From Flammeovirgaceae bacterium 311 (GTDB taxonomy: Bacteria > Bacteroidota > Bacteroidia > Cytophagales > Cyclobacteriaceae), in the NCBI GenBank assembly GCA_000597885.1, contig CP004371.1:4803001-4867000 (forward strand): a stretch of DNA of 64,000 nt, given 5' to 3'. How positions within the stretch are numbered: position 1 is the stretch's first letter; each line of letters starts with the position of its first letter. The notes beneath the pieces were generated by a model. The model had not been told where the DNA came from. It searched no databases and saw nothing but the letters and a program-made list of their open reading frames with translations. Positions 17,896 through 26,684 of the stretch are shown here, piece after piece. The position numbers and the translations under genes were made by a program.

Positions 17896-19443
17896 ATGAT
17901 GCTATCCATGAAAAAGATATTCCAATATATACTGATCGCTGCCGGACTGGTGGTAGCCGGCTGCGAAGAGGATTTAGATATTCTGAATCCAAACCAACCA
18001 ACTATAGAAGTATTCTGGCGCAATGCACAGGATGCAGAACAAGGGGTTAATGCTATCTACAGCACTTCGCACAGGGGCGGGTTCTCGCGCTGGATGCCCA
18101 TCCTCTATATCTCCCGCTCTGATATTGGCTACAGTGCCAGCCCCTGGGCAGATCTGGCCAATGCCATCGACAGGTTTATTCAGCCTGACTATAACTTTGA
18201 AGCCACCGCTTTTGTATGGACTGATATTTATGTAGGCATTTTCAGGGCAAACCAGGTAATTGCAAATGTGCCTGGCATAGAAATGGATGAGACACTAAAG
18301 CAAAGGCTGCTGGGAGAGGCCCATTTTCTGCGTGGCCTGTTCTACTACCACCTGGTTACCCTCTGGGGTAATGTGCCCCTGATGCTGGAGCCTTCTACGC
18401 CTACAGATTTGCCGGAAACGGCTTCGCAGGAGGAGGTATGGGCGCAAATAGTGGAAGATCTTACTTTTGCCTCCAACGCACTGCCTGCCACCTATCCCGA
18501 TGCCAGAAATCTTGGCCGGGCCACAAAAGGAGCCGCCAACGCATTACTTGCAAAAGCCTATATGCAGCAGCAAAATTACCAGGCAGCCTTAGCCCCCCTG
18601 CAGTGGCTGGTAGAGGGCGAAGGAGCGGGTATATATGGCCTAATGCCAAATTACCGCGATAATTTTCTGGTAACTACCGAAAACAATATGGAGTCTGTTT
18701 TTGAATGGCAGTTTGCGGAGAACCCTACAGAAGTTACTGATAATGATGTACAAACACCCGACCATAACTATGGCACCTCTATTGCCCAGTTTATGGCCCC
18801 ACGAGGCATTGGCTGGTCGGATGTACAAGCACGCCGCTGGCCAATTCAGGAGTTCCTGGAAGAGCAAACCGTAACTGGTGAAAGAGATCCGCGGCTGGCG
18901 GCTACCTATATTTTTGATAATACCGACGAACGGGGGCCAGAATTTACCATGGTATACGGGCAAACCTTTGCCGAAAGATATCCCAATAGTCCAGAGCGCG
19001 AAGAGGTGTGGTTCAGGAAGTTCCTGAACGACCACTGGAAAGAAGGAGAAGGCTACCGCTCGCCCAACAACTGGCGCTTTATCCGCTATTCTGATGTGTT
19101 GCTGATGTATGCAGAAGCCCTGAATGCAACAGGTAGCACGGCACAGGCCTATCAGTATGTTGACAGGGTTCGGGAGCGTGTTAACCTGGCACCTCTTTCG
19201 GAAGTAATGCCTGATCTGGATCAGGATGCTTTTCTGGAGCAGCTTAAGCATGAGCGCCTGCTGGAGCTGGCCGGAGAAGGCCATCGCTGGAACGACCTGG
19301 TGCGCTGGGGAGATCTTGGAACCCACCTGTCCGACAGAGATCCAGGTTTTGCTAACTTTGAGCAGGGCAAGCATGAATTCCTGCCCATCCCTCAGCGAGA
19401 CCTGGACATCAATCCTAATTTAGAGCAAAATCCCAGGTGGTAG
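17896..19443 (+). CDS. SusD/RagB-family glycan-binding lipoprotein (PUL 1)
   Basis: 515 residues, outer-membrane lipoprotein (LIAAGLVVAGCEED lipobox). Typical SusD features are LLGEAHFLRGLFYYHLVTLWGNVPL near residue 135, the TPR-type middle, the ADVLLMYAEALN-like RYSDVLLMYAEALN block near residue 395 and the LKHERLLELAGEGHRWNDLVRWG C-terminal signature. It caps the SusC barrel and captures the oligosaccharide. Start may be 17896 or the internal ATG at 17908 (MKKIFQY), which gives the more usual signal peptide. Confidence 0.97.
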   Translation: MMLSMKKIFQYILIAAGLVVAGCEEDLDILNPNQPTIEVFWRNAQDAEQGVNAIYSTSHRGGFSRWMPILYISRSDIGYSASPWADLANAIDRFIQPDYNFEATAFVWTDIYVGIFRANQVIANVPGIEMDETLKQRLLGEAHFLRGLFYYHLVTLWGNVPLMLEPSTPTDLPETASQEEVWAQIVEDLTFASNALPATYPDARNLGRATKGAANALLAKAYMQQQNYQAALAPLQWLVEGEGAGIYGLMPNYRDNFLVTTENNMESVFEWQFAENPTEVTDNDVQTPDHNYGTSIAQFMAPRGIGWSDVQARRWPIQEFLEEQTVTGERDPRLAATYIFDNTDERGPEFTMVYGQTFAERYPNSPEREEVWFRKFLNDHWKEGEGYRSPNNWRFIRYSDVLLMYAEALNATGSTAQAYQYVDRVRERVNLAPLSEVMPDLDQDAFLEQLKHERLLELAGEGHRWNDLVRWGDLGTHLSDRDPGFANFEQGKHEFLPIPQRDLDINPNLEQNPRW

Positions 19444-19457
19444 GGCTTTTATACCTC

Positions 19458-19496
19458 ATCCCCATCCCTTCTTCTGCCAGGAAAAGTGATGGGGAT
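19458..19496 (+). other. RNA hairpin between susD and the first GH43 gene
   Basis: Perfect 9-base stem ATCCCCATC / GATGGGGAT with a 21-base loop, 15 bases after the susD stop. No T-tract follows, so it is less likely a terminator than a 3'-end stabiliser or processing site that lets SusC/SusD outnumber the GH43 enzymes. Confidence 0.5.
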
Positions 19497-19547
19497 AGGG
19501 TTCATTGAAAGCAGCTCATTGATAAGCATAATTAAGATAAATCAGGT

Positions 19548-20618
19548 ATGAATTTACCCAATAGCGTGAAATGGTGGGTGTGGCTGTTACTGCTGGTGCA
19601 GGGTTGTCTGGCCTGTGCCAGCTCCGATCCCAGCCCAGCTCCTGTTACCACAGATCCGGATGAGGATCCGCTTTCCTACACCAACCCCGTTTTTACACCA
19701 GTGCTGGCAGATCCCAGTGTGGTAAGAGCAGGAGAGTACTTCTATGCCTATGGCACCGAAGACAATTGGGGGAGCGAGGGTGGTTACCGGCTGGTGCCCG
19801 TCATCCGCTCTGCAGACCTGGTAAACTGGACCTTTATGAACAATGCTTTCAGGCAGAAACCCGACTGGAAAGAGCAGGGTGGTATATGGGCGCCCGATGT
19901 GACGCCGGTAGGCAACAGCTACTATATGTACTATTCCTATTCCACCTGGGGTGATCAAAATCCCGGCGTGGGCCTTGCCATTGCCGAAACCCCCACCGGC
20001 CCTTTTGTGGATCAGGGAAAGGTGTTCTTATCTGATGAGATAGGGGTGGAGAACTCTATCGACCCTTTTTATATAGAAGAGGGAGGTGAAAAGTACCTTT
20101 TCTGGGGGAGCTTTCATGGTATTTATGCCGTAGCACTTACCGAAGATGGCAGGGGCGTGAGCGGAGATAAAGTGGAGATTGCAGATACTCATCTGGAAGG
20201 CGTCTACATCTATAAAAAAGGCGACTACTACTACCTGTTTGCTTCCGAAGGCAGCTGTTGCGATGGTGCTAACAGCACATACCGCCTGCGCGTGGGGCGC
20301 TCCTCTTCGCTCCTGGGCCCTTATGTGGATAAGCAGGGCAATGATCTGAAAGCAGGTCCTTACGGAGAGGTAATTCTGCAGACTAACCGGGAAGCATATG
20401 GTTTTGCAGGTCCGGGCCATAATTCAGAGATCATTACCGATGATGAGGGCACAGACTGGATACTCTACCATGCCATTAAAAAAACAAACCCCTACCTGGA
20501 TAACGGCACCAACAGAAGGGCTTTGATGCTCGATAAACTGCTGTGGGAAGAAGGTTGGCCTACCATACATAATGAGCAGCCTAGCCTAACGCAGCAGGAA
20601 GGACCTGTGTTTGAATAA
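19548..20618 (+). CDS. GH43 family lipoprotein (arabinan or xylan side-chain hydrolase)
   Basis: A 356-residue SPII lipoprotein (LLLVQGCLACAS) with a single five-bladed GH43 catalytic domain. The triad is visible: base D55 (LADPSVV), pKa-tuning D172 (NSIDPFY) and acid E217 (HLEGVYI). Size and the TYRLRVGRSSS and PGHNSEI blocks fit endo-arabinanase or alpha-L-arabinofuranosidase/beta-xylosidase subfamilies. It lies on the cell surface or periplasmic side beside SusC/SusD and is the first of three GH43 genes in a row, which suggests successive trimming of one branched pentose-rich glycan. Confidence 0.92.
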   Translation: MNLPNSVKWWVWLLLLVQGCLACASSDPSPAPVTTDPDEDPLSYTNPVFTPVLADPSVVRAGEYFYAYGTEDNWGSEGGYRLVPVIRSADLVNWTFMNNAFRQKPDWKEQGGIWAPDVTPVGNSYYMYYSYSTWGDQNPGVGLAIAETPTGPFVDQGKVFLSDEIGVENSIDPFYIEEGGEKYLFWGSFHGIYAVALTEDGRGVSGDKVEIADTHLEGVYIYKKGDYYYLFASEGSCCDGANSTYRLRVGRSSSLLGPYVDKQGNDLKAGPYGEVILQTNREAYGFAGPGHNSEIITDDEGTDWILYHAIKKTNPYLDNGTNRRALMLDKLLWEEGWPTIHNEQPSLTQQEGPVFE

Positions 20619-20695
20619 TGTTTTGTGTAATTTATGGGCAGCAAAACCCTGTGAGGAAGCTGCAGCCAGGAATATTTCATCTATTGACCGACACT

Positions 20696-20779
20696 ATGAA
20701 GACACAAACAATATTGCTTGCTTTGATAGGTTTTTCGCTGAGTTTGCAGGCAAACTGGCCGGGCAGTTTAACGGATTAA
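20696..20779 (+). pseudogene. Truncated reading frame consisting of a signal peptide only
   Basis: An ATG at 20696 begins MKTQTILLALIGFSLSLQAN, a textbook signal peptide, but the frame stops 7 residues later at 20777-20779. No continuation is recognised before the next gene at 20850, although the 231-base gap would be unusually long for this operon. I read it as the remnant of a deleted secreted protein. A small peptide gene cannot be excluded. The longer frame at 20611-20847 overlaps it in another register and has no family resemblance. Confidence 0.4.
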
Positions 20780-20849
20780 ACACCGGGATGGGCAATCTTT
20801 ACCAGTTATCCAATGCCAAAACCCGTTCCATTATCAGATCCTATTAGCC

Positions 20850-22469
20850 ATGAAAAATATACACCTTTATATCTGCCTTATCTGTTTCCCCTTTTTTTCG
20901 TGCAGCGAAAGAAATGCGGCTGTTGCTGAAACTGGTTCTCCTGATTCGGCAGCTGCCACCACCACAGCCGTTACCTATCAGAACCCGGTGCTGCCCGGCG
21001 ATTTTGCCGATCCTTCCGTCGTACGGGTGGGCAACGATTACTGGGCAACCGCTACCTCTTCAGAGTGGGCACCCCTTTTCCCGCTGATGCATTCCAGCAA
21101 CCTGGTAGACTGGGAAATCAGGGGTCATGTGTTTCCTGAAACGCTTCCCACCTGGGCTGAGGCACACTTCTGGGCACCCGAAATCACCTATGAGAACGAG
21201 AAGTACTACATCTACTACACGGCCAAAAAGAAGGGAGGAAATTTATGTGTTGGCGTAGCCAGTGCTACGGAAGCTACCGGCCCTTACACCGACCACGGCC
21301 CCCTGGTTTGCCAGGAGGTAGGTTCTATCGATGGGTTTCCCATCAGGGACGAAAAGGGTGATTTGTACCTGGTCTGGAAGGAAGATGGCAACAGCCGCGG
21401 TTTGCCTACCCCAATGTGGGCACAGCGCATGAACGAGGAGCGCACGCAGCTGCTGGGAGAAATGTTCGAGATGTTTCGCAATGAGCCCGGCACATGGGAG
21501 GGGGGGCTGGTAGAGGGCGCATACGTGCTTCGAAGAAATGGATATTACTACACCTTCTACTCCGGCGATGCCTGCTGCGGCCGCGACTGTACCTATGGCG
21601 TTGGTGTGGCCCGTGCCCAAAAGCTGGAAGGGCCCTGGGAGAAGTACAGCGGCAATCCCATCATGAAACAGAATGAGGAATGGAAATGTGCCGGCCATGG
21701 CTCTGTGGTAACCGATCCGCAGGGAGAGTATTACTTCCTGTACCATGCCTACAGCACCGACGGTACCGTATATACCGGCCGTGAAGGACTGCTGGATAAG
21801 ATCTACTGGAATGGAGAGGGCTGGCCCTACTTTAGCGAAGACGCACCAAGCGTTACGGCAGTAGCCCCTCACCAGGAAAATGAACAAGATCAATTAAGTG
21901 TAACCGAAGAATTTAAGGACTATGGGTTGGCACAGAGCTGGCAGTGGCCTGTAGACAAGCAGCCCAATTTTTACAGTCTGAAAGCCGCACAGGACGGGCA
22001 GTTGGTGTTACAGGCATCTCCAGATAAGATCGGAAACCTGCTGGCGCAACGTACAACCACACCAGACTATATGGTGATCACAGCTGTGGATAAAAGCCAG
22101 CTGCAAAATGGCATCCGGGCAGGTCTGGCCGCTATTGGCGATCAGGAAAATGCAGTGGGCCTTTCTGTTGGGCCCGATAATATTATGCTTTGGTCGGTAA
22201 AAGAAAACAAGAGAAGCATTATTACGCAAATGCCCAGCCCAGCAGCAGAGCAGGTACAGCTAAGGCTGGTAACCAGAAATGGAGATCAGATGGAGTTTTC
22301 CTGGAGTACCGATGGAAACAACTGGAACACTTTAAATCAGCAGCCTCTGGATGCATCCTACCTGCCACCTTGGGACAGAGCCATTCGGGTAGGCCTTACA
22401 GCACAAGGACCTGCAGATGCAGTAGCAGCCTTTAACTGGTTCAGGTACACAACAGAAGCAATTAATTAA
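20850..22469 (+). CDS. GH43 family lipoprotein with C-terminal beta-sandwich domain
   Basis: 539 residues, lipoprotein (LICFPFFSCSE). The catalytic propeller occupies about residues 40-335: base D54 (DFADPSVV), D161 (GSIDGFP) and acid E222 (GLVEGAYV). A second domain (about 350-535) has the concanavalin-like pattern of GH43_C2/DUF1349 modules, with GIRAGLAAIGDQENAVGLSV and FSWSTDGNNW. This two-domain layout is common among beta-xylosidases and alpha-L-arabinofuranosidases. It probably removes terminal pentose residues from the glycan handled by this locus. Confidence 0.92.
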   Translation: MKNIHLYICLICFPFFSCSERNAAVAETGSPDSAAATTTAVTYQNPVLPGDFADPSVVRVGNDYWATATSSEWAPLFPLMHSSNLVDWEIRGHVFPETLPTWAEAHFWAPEITYENEKYYIYYTAKKKGGNLCVGVASATEATGPYTDHGPLVCQEVGSIDGFPIRDEKGDLYLVWKEDGNSRGLPTPMWAQRMNEERTQLLGEMFEMFRNEPGTWEGGLVEGAYVLRRNGYYYTFYSGDACCGRDCTYGVGVARAQKLEGPWEKYSGNPIMKQNEEWKCAGHGSVVTDPQGEYYFLYHAYSTDGTVYTGREGLLDKIYWNGEGWPYFSEDAPSVTAVAPHQENEQDQLSVTEEFKDYGLAQSWQWPVDKQPNFYSLKAAQDGQLVLQASPDKIGNLLAQRTTTPDYMVITAVDKSQLQNGIRAGLAAIGDQENAVGLSVGPDNIMLWSVKENKRSIITQMPSPAAEQVQLRLVTRNGDQMEFSWSTDGNNWNTLNQQPLDASYLPPWDRAIRVGLTAQGPADAVAAFNWFRYTTEAIN

Positions 22470-22486
22470 ACCAGGTCCTAACAAAA

Positions 22487-23971
22487 ATGCCAGCAAATCA
22501 AATACAGCCAAAGCCTTACTTAATGCCTATGCACCCTGTTCCAGCCCTTTGCCTAAGGTTTGTACTCACTCTGTTTTTATGCGCCGGTACAGCTATTCTG
22601 CTGCAAAGCTGTTCCGGCAACAGCGAGCAGCAGCAACAGCAGCAAAACAGACCTGCCGCACAGGAGGTGGTGTATTCCGGCAATCCGATCCTGCCAGGAA
22701 ATTTTGCCGACCCATGCATCCTGGTGCACCAGGATACCTTTTACATCTATGCTACCACCGGCAGCGAAGCCACCGTCTGGTATTCTCCCGACTTTACAGA
22801 CTGGAAGTTGACTAAACTCAACTGGCCTACCAGTATGGGCAAGCCCGATATCTGGGCACCAGCCGTTACACAGGGTACCGATGGCAGGTTTTATTTTTAT
22901 ACCTCTACCGATCATGACATCTATGCAGGTGTGGCCGACCATCCCAAAGGTCCTTTTACTAACATTTTGGGCGGCGACAGCATTTTTATCAAAAACCGGC
23001 AATGGTGGGAAAAGATGCACAGCATCGATGCTGACTGCTTTGTAGACGACGATGGACAGGCTTATCTATACTGGGGCTCGGGTTTCGATTTTAAAGATGG
23101 CATCTGTGCCGTTGGCAGGCTAAATAAGGATATGGTCTCATTTAAGGAGGAGCCTAAGCTGGTTACACCAAATGAGTATTTCGAGGGTCCGCACATGATG
23201 AAAAGAAATGGTATTTATTACCTTATGTACTCCGATAGCCTCTACTACGACTCTACCTATAAGGTGCGCTATGCAACTTCAAACAGCCCGATGGGTCCAT
23301 TTACGGAGGGCCGTAACAGTCCCATTTTAAAATCTACACCCGACGGTAAAGTTACAGGCCCAGGCCATCATTATACGCTTAAGCGTGGCGATCAGTACTA
23401 TATCGTTTATCATGCACATGCGCTGCCGGAGGCTAAGCCGGGGGGTGATCTTATACGCCAGGTATTCATCGATAAGCTGGAGTTTGAGGCAGATGGTGCT
23501 ATCAAACCAGTGGTTGCCACCGATAAGGGAGTGCCTCTTGATTTTGTGAACACCGCAAACATTCATAAGCCGGTACAGCCTGTAGCTACCGAAGCATCCG
23601 CTGCTGTAAGCGAAGCCCTGGGCGCAGATAAGGCATTCGATGGCGACTATGGTACGCTTTGGGCAGCCCCTAAAGCAACATCGCCACTATGGCTGCAGGC
23701 CGATTTTGGGAAAAGCATCAGTATAAAGGAGATCCAGCCTGTCTTTGATCTGGTAATGGGCGATTATGAATACCGTATTGAGCATTCTACAGAGGGTACC
23801 GACTGGCAGCTGTATGCCGAGGGTAATAATGCGCAGGCAGAAGTGTGGCCTGTAAGTCACAGGAAAGAGGTGGATGCCCGCTATGTGCGTATTACCATAC
23901 TTAATCAGACCCAGGAAAATACCCGCACCGGCCTTTGGGAGCTAAAAATATTTGATGAGCAGAAATTGTAG
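22487..23971 (+). CDS. GH43 family lipoprotein with F5/8 type C (discoidin-like) module
   Basis: 494 residues. A start at 22523 or 22529 is possible and gives a shorter leader; the lipobox is LLQSCSGN followed by a Gln-rich linker. The GH43 domain has D75 (NFADPCI), D181 (HSIDADC) and E233 (YFEGPHM). The last ~130 residues (GADKAFDGDYGTLWAAP through TGLWELKIFD) form a galactose-binding-like discoidin domain of the CBM32 type that may tether the enzyme to its glycan. It is the last gene of the PUL 1 operon; a strong terminator follows at 23992. Confidence 0.92.
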   Translation: MPANQIQPKPYLMPMHPVPALCLRFVLTLFLCAGTAILLQSCSGNSEQQQQQQNRPAAQEVVYSGNPILPGNFADPCILVHQDTFYIYATTGSEATVWYSPDFTDWKLTKLNWPTSMGKPDIWAPAVTQGTDGRFYFYTSTDHDIYAGVADHPKGPFTNILGGDSIFIKNRQWWEKMHSIDADCFVDDDGQAYLYWGSGFDFKDGICAVGRLNKDMVSFKEEPKLVTPNEYFEGPHMMKRNGIYYLMYSDSLYYDSTYKVRYATSNSPMGPFTEGRNSPILKSTPDGKVTGPGHHYTLKRGDQYYIVYHAHALPEAKPGGDLIRQVFIDKLEFEADGAIKPVVATDKGVPLDFVNTANIHKPVQPVATEASAAVSEALGADKAFDGDYGTLWAAPKATSPLWLQADFGKSISIKEIQPVFDLVMGDYEYRIEHSTEGTDWQLYAEGNNAQAEVWPVSHRKEVDARYVRITILNQTQENTRTGLWELKIFDEQKL

Positions 23972-23991
23972 TAGTGTTGGTTTATAGTAGT

Positions 23992-24027
23992 AAAGCCCCC
24001 TGTTTGTTGGTTTACAGGGGGCTTTCT
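23992..24027 (+). terminator. Intrinsic terminator of the PUL 1 operon
   Basis: Perfect 11-base stem AAAGCCCCCTG / CAGGGGGCTTT with a 12-base loop, 20 bases after the last GH43 stop codon, followed by T-rich sequence. Confidence 0.85.
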
Positions 24028-24131
24028 TTATAGGTATGAATTCTTATTCATGATTGATCTTTTACCTTAAAAGCTTCCCCGGGTGGTAAGGAAATCTGCT
24101 GGGGTAATGGGTGCTATATGTAAGCATGTAT

Positions 24132-24147
24132 TTCGAAAGCTTTCGAA
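24132..24147. promoter_or_regulatory. Perfect 16-base palindrome with CTTTCG half sites
   Basis: TTCGAAAGCTTTCGAA is a perfect palindrome six bases beyond the HAD gene stop. Each half contains the GAAAG/CTTTCG core seen before three promoters of the GalNAc locus. It may be an operator-like site or only a short hairpin; no T-tract accompanies it. Confidence 0.35.
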
Positions 24148-24153
24148 GCTTGG

Positions 24154-24804
24154 CTAAAACAGGCCTGTAATCTTTTCTAAGCTAAGGTTATCAAAATCCT
24201 GAATCACCAGGTCGGTATCCTGTAGCTCTTCAGGTGTATGTGTTGTGGTGATTCCAATCACTTTCATGCCTGCGTTCAGGCCAGCCTGCACACCGGGAAG
24301 AGAATCCTCGATAACGATGCAATTTCCGGGCGCTACCCCCAGCTGTGCAGCGGCTTTCAGATAAACTTCCGGATGTGGTTTGCCATGGGTTACATCTTTG
24401 GAATGGACCAGTACATCGAAATACTGGCGGATGTTGAGAAGGTCAAGAACAAAATCAAGATTTGCCAGGGGTGCTGATGTGCCAACAGCGGTGGCTATTC
24501 CTCTTTCCTTAATTTCTTGCAGGAAAGAATGCAGGCCTTTTACTGCTTTGATATCCTCCTTATACAGGTCTCGGAAAATCGCTTCTTTTTCGTTTGCCCA
24601 CTGTTCTGTTTGTTGAGGGCTGGCATCATCGCTGAAGATATAAGACATAATTTCTTTGTTGGTGCGGCCAAACACATTTGTCTTTAACTCTTCATCGCTT
24701 AGGGTAATGTTATGTTGTTTTAAAAAAGCCTGAAAGGCCAGCTTATGGTAGGGGTTACTGTCTACAATTACACCGTCCATGTCAAAAAGTATCGCAATAT
24801 TCAT
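24154..24804 (-). CDS. HAD-superfamily sugar phosphatase / beta-phosphoglucomutase-like protein
   Basis: 216 residues, cytoplasmic. HAD motif I is FDMDGVIVDSNPYH (nucleophile Asp near residue 8, acid/base Asp two later), motif II is GTSAPL near residue 108, the conserved Lys lies in GKPHPEVYL near residue 140, and motif IV is VIEDSLPGVQAG. The helical cap after motif I is of the beta-phosphoglucomutase type. It may act on a sugar phosphate from the neighbouring catabolic genes. It is transcribed away from the DUF4832 gene and separated from it by 173 bases in which I see no feature. Confidence 0.88.
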   Translation of the reverse strand: MNIAILFDMDGVIVDSNPYHKLAFQAFLKQHNITLSDEELKTNVFGRTNKEIMSYIFSDDASPQQTEQWANEKEAIFRDLYKEDIKAVKGLHSFLQEIKERGIATAVGTSAPLANLDFVLDLLNIRQYFDVLVHSKDVTHGKPHPEVYLKAAAQLGVAPGNCIVIEDSLPGVQAGLNAGMKVIGITTTHTPEELQDTDLVIQDFDNLSLEKITGLF

Positions 24805-24977
24805 GCTGCTGTAGCGTCTGTTTAGTGGTTTTTACATGTTTTACCCACCCCAGGCCTGGCGGCAGGAGTTAATGCTGATCATAGCTTCCCTTTTATGCCT
24901 AAAGCATTACGGGAGGCTCGCCACGAAGCAAACATGTACATAGCAGGATTTGTCTGCTGCATCAGGTAAAACTTCTT

Positions 24978-26495
24978 TTAATCAATCGTTAAGGTGTGAT
25001 TAAGTTTATTGTAGCCGGTAGTTTCTTCCCAGATATCTTCATTTGCCAGGCGAATACTGTATTCAGGTCTGTTGGCGATGCTGCTATATTTATCCGGCAG
25101 CTGTAAAAATAGTTCATAGTCTCCGGCAGGGATGCTGGCAACTGAAAACTCTTCCTCCACTTGGACTTCACCGGTAAACCAGCGGCGTACATCAGCCTGG
25201 AATGGCAGGACGTGTTCCGTGGCATCTGAAACATTTCGTAAAATAAGATTAAGCGGTCGTCTGTTGTAGGGAGAGGCATAGCCTGTGTTTTCCAGCTGCA
25301 GGGATATTTCAAGCTTTTCAGACTGGCTGATCTGGCTTGAATAAGTTCCTTCTCTTAAAATCAGGCGGTAACCCAGTTTTCTTTTAATGCTTTCCATGCA
25401 GCCACCGCTTACCCAATCATTATTTACCTCATTGTTATAGGCAGTGTTCAGATAGGTGTAATGCATGGTGCTTAATTCTGTTTCTGCTTTTCCGGCCGGT
25501 TCACAGTCGTTTTGGGGGCTGTAGCCGTCGCTGCAGGTTTCTCCGCCTACTACTACATATTTGCTGTCTTCAGAAAAGTAACTTCTTAGGGTAGTGTTTG
25601 CATTTCTGCGGGGGGAACTGGAGTTGCCGTAGTCTTCGTAGGTGCCAAAGTCGTTGCTGCTGGCCAGCAGGCAATCGTTATGAAAGCCAATTCTGGCTTT
25701 ATCACTATCTGTAAAGGCTTCATCGGCGGTAAGGGCTGGCGAGCTTACGGGAGCATCGATGCCATAGACCAGGCGCTGTTTAATTTGTGGGTAGCGCACC
25801 TGCACCATGATATCTTTGGGCGTTGCATCCAGCAGTGCTTTCAATACCTCAATGCGATCCTGCCAGTTGTTATCCAGGAGCTGGCCCTGGTCGTTAGAGG
25901 AGGCGTCGCCAAAGTAATCGGTATAGTAATTTTCGCCCCAGGTTCCGATAAAACCCATTTGTATACAGGCAATAACATCTGCATTTACCTCAAAAACAGG
26001 CTTCAGCTGGCTGATGTGTTCCAGGACAATGTTTTTAGGCGCATCTCCATAGGGCGGACAAATAAAATCTTCAGGGCAGTTTCCTGGATTTGCGCTTACT
26101 GTATAGGTAAAGCGGGGAATCAGCTTTACTCCGGCAGCCCGGGCAGTGGTAAAGTCAGCATGCACCTTACCAATAAATTCTTCCGATAGTGGTGCTGCCT
26201 TGAAAGCATCTATTATATAGTAGCGGAACACCAGGGTGCTTACTACGTCATAGGCTGCACCAGCTACAGTTCTGGGTGTTCTGTAGCTTTTTAAAGTGGC
26301 TTCGGATAAGGGGCTGTAATTACTGGCCAGGGTTTGGGAGTAATGATAAAACCCACGCTCCGGGTTTGGAAAGTCTTCCTGGCTCTCTTCATATCGTATT
26401 GTGGCAGCAGCTTCTTTAACCAGAGCAGGTTCTGTATCCGAGCAACCAGGCAGCACCAGGGCTGATAGAAGAAGTAAGAAAAAGGTCTGTTTCAT
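24978..26495 (-). CDS. DUF4874/DUF4832 lipoprotein, candidate glycosidase
   Basis: 505-residue lipoprotein (LLSALVLPGCSD). The N-terminal part (about 33-200) is of the DUF4874 type, beginning with FPNPERGFYHY; the middle and C-terminal part is of the DUF4832 type, with ARIGFHNDCLLASSNDFGTY near residue 267 and a C-terminal beta domain. Two acidic residues stand in conserved settings shared with the protein at 29143-32388: E188 in GTWGENYY and E319 in VGGETCS. In a TIM-barrel-like protein these would suit an acid/base and nucleophile pair, but no activity is established as far as I know. It is divergent from the PKD lipoprotein gene. Confidence 0.8.
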   Translation of the reverse strand: MKQTFFLLLLSALVLPGCSDTEPALVKEAAATIRYEESQEDFPNPERGFYHYSQTLASNYSPLSEATLKSYRTPRTVAGAAYDVVSTLVFRYYIIDAFKAAPLSEEFIGKVHADFTTARAAGVKLIPRFTYTVSANPGNCPEDFICPPYGDAPKNIVLEHISQLKPVFEVNADVIACIQMGFIGTWGENYYTDYFGDASSNDQGQLLDNNWQDRIEVLKALLDATPKDIMVQVRYPQIKQRLVYGIDAPVSSPALTADEAFTDSDKARIGFHNDCLLASSNDFGTYEDYGNSSSPRRNANTTLRSYFSEDSKYVVVGGETCSDGYSPQNDCEPAGKAETELSTMHYTYLNTAYNNEVNNDWVSGGCMESIKRKLGYRLILREGTYSSQISQSEKLEISLQLENTGYASPYNRRPLNLILRNVSDATEHVLPFQADVRRWFTGEVQVEEEFSVASIPAGDYELFLQLPDKYSSIANRPEYSIRLANEDIWEETTGYNKLNHTLTID

Positions 26496-26501
26496 ATCAA
26501 T

Positions 26502-26640
26502 CTTTCGTAAACGTATAAAGAAAGCTTAAGTTATATAAGCTTGCTTACAAAACCTTTTAATCGCACAAATAATAAATAAATGAAAATATTATTTCTTTTA
26601 TTTGATTATCTTTTTACATTTAGATGAAAGATTGAAACGA
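26502..26640. promoter_or_regulatory. Divergent promoter region with CTTTCGT-type operator motifs
   Basis: The AT-rich gap between the DUF4832 gene and the PKD gene has CTTTCGT at 26502-26508, ATGAAAG at 26624-26630 and GAAACGA at 26634-26640. A near -7 element TTTATTTG lies at 26597-26604. The motif matches those before the second susC (32770, 32827) and agaS (38344), so a shared DeoR/AgaR-type repressor may act here. Confidence 0.45.
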
Positions 26641-26684
26641 ATAATAACAATAAAGTAATCACTTAAATCTAAAATCACTAACTT

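Noticed and set aside
20611-20847. 78-codon frame after the first GH43 gene
   Set aside because: No family resemblance; the more protein-like signal in this gap is the signal peptide at 20696 in another frame.
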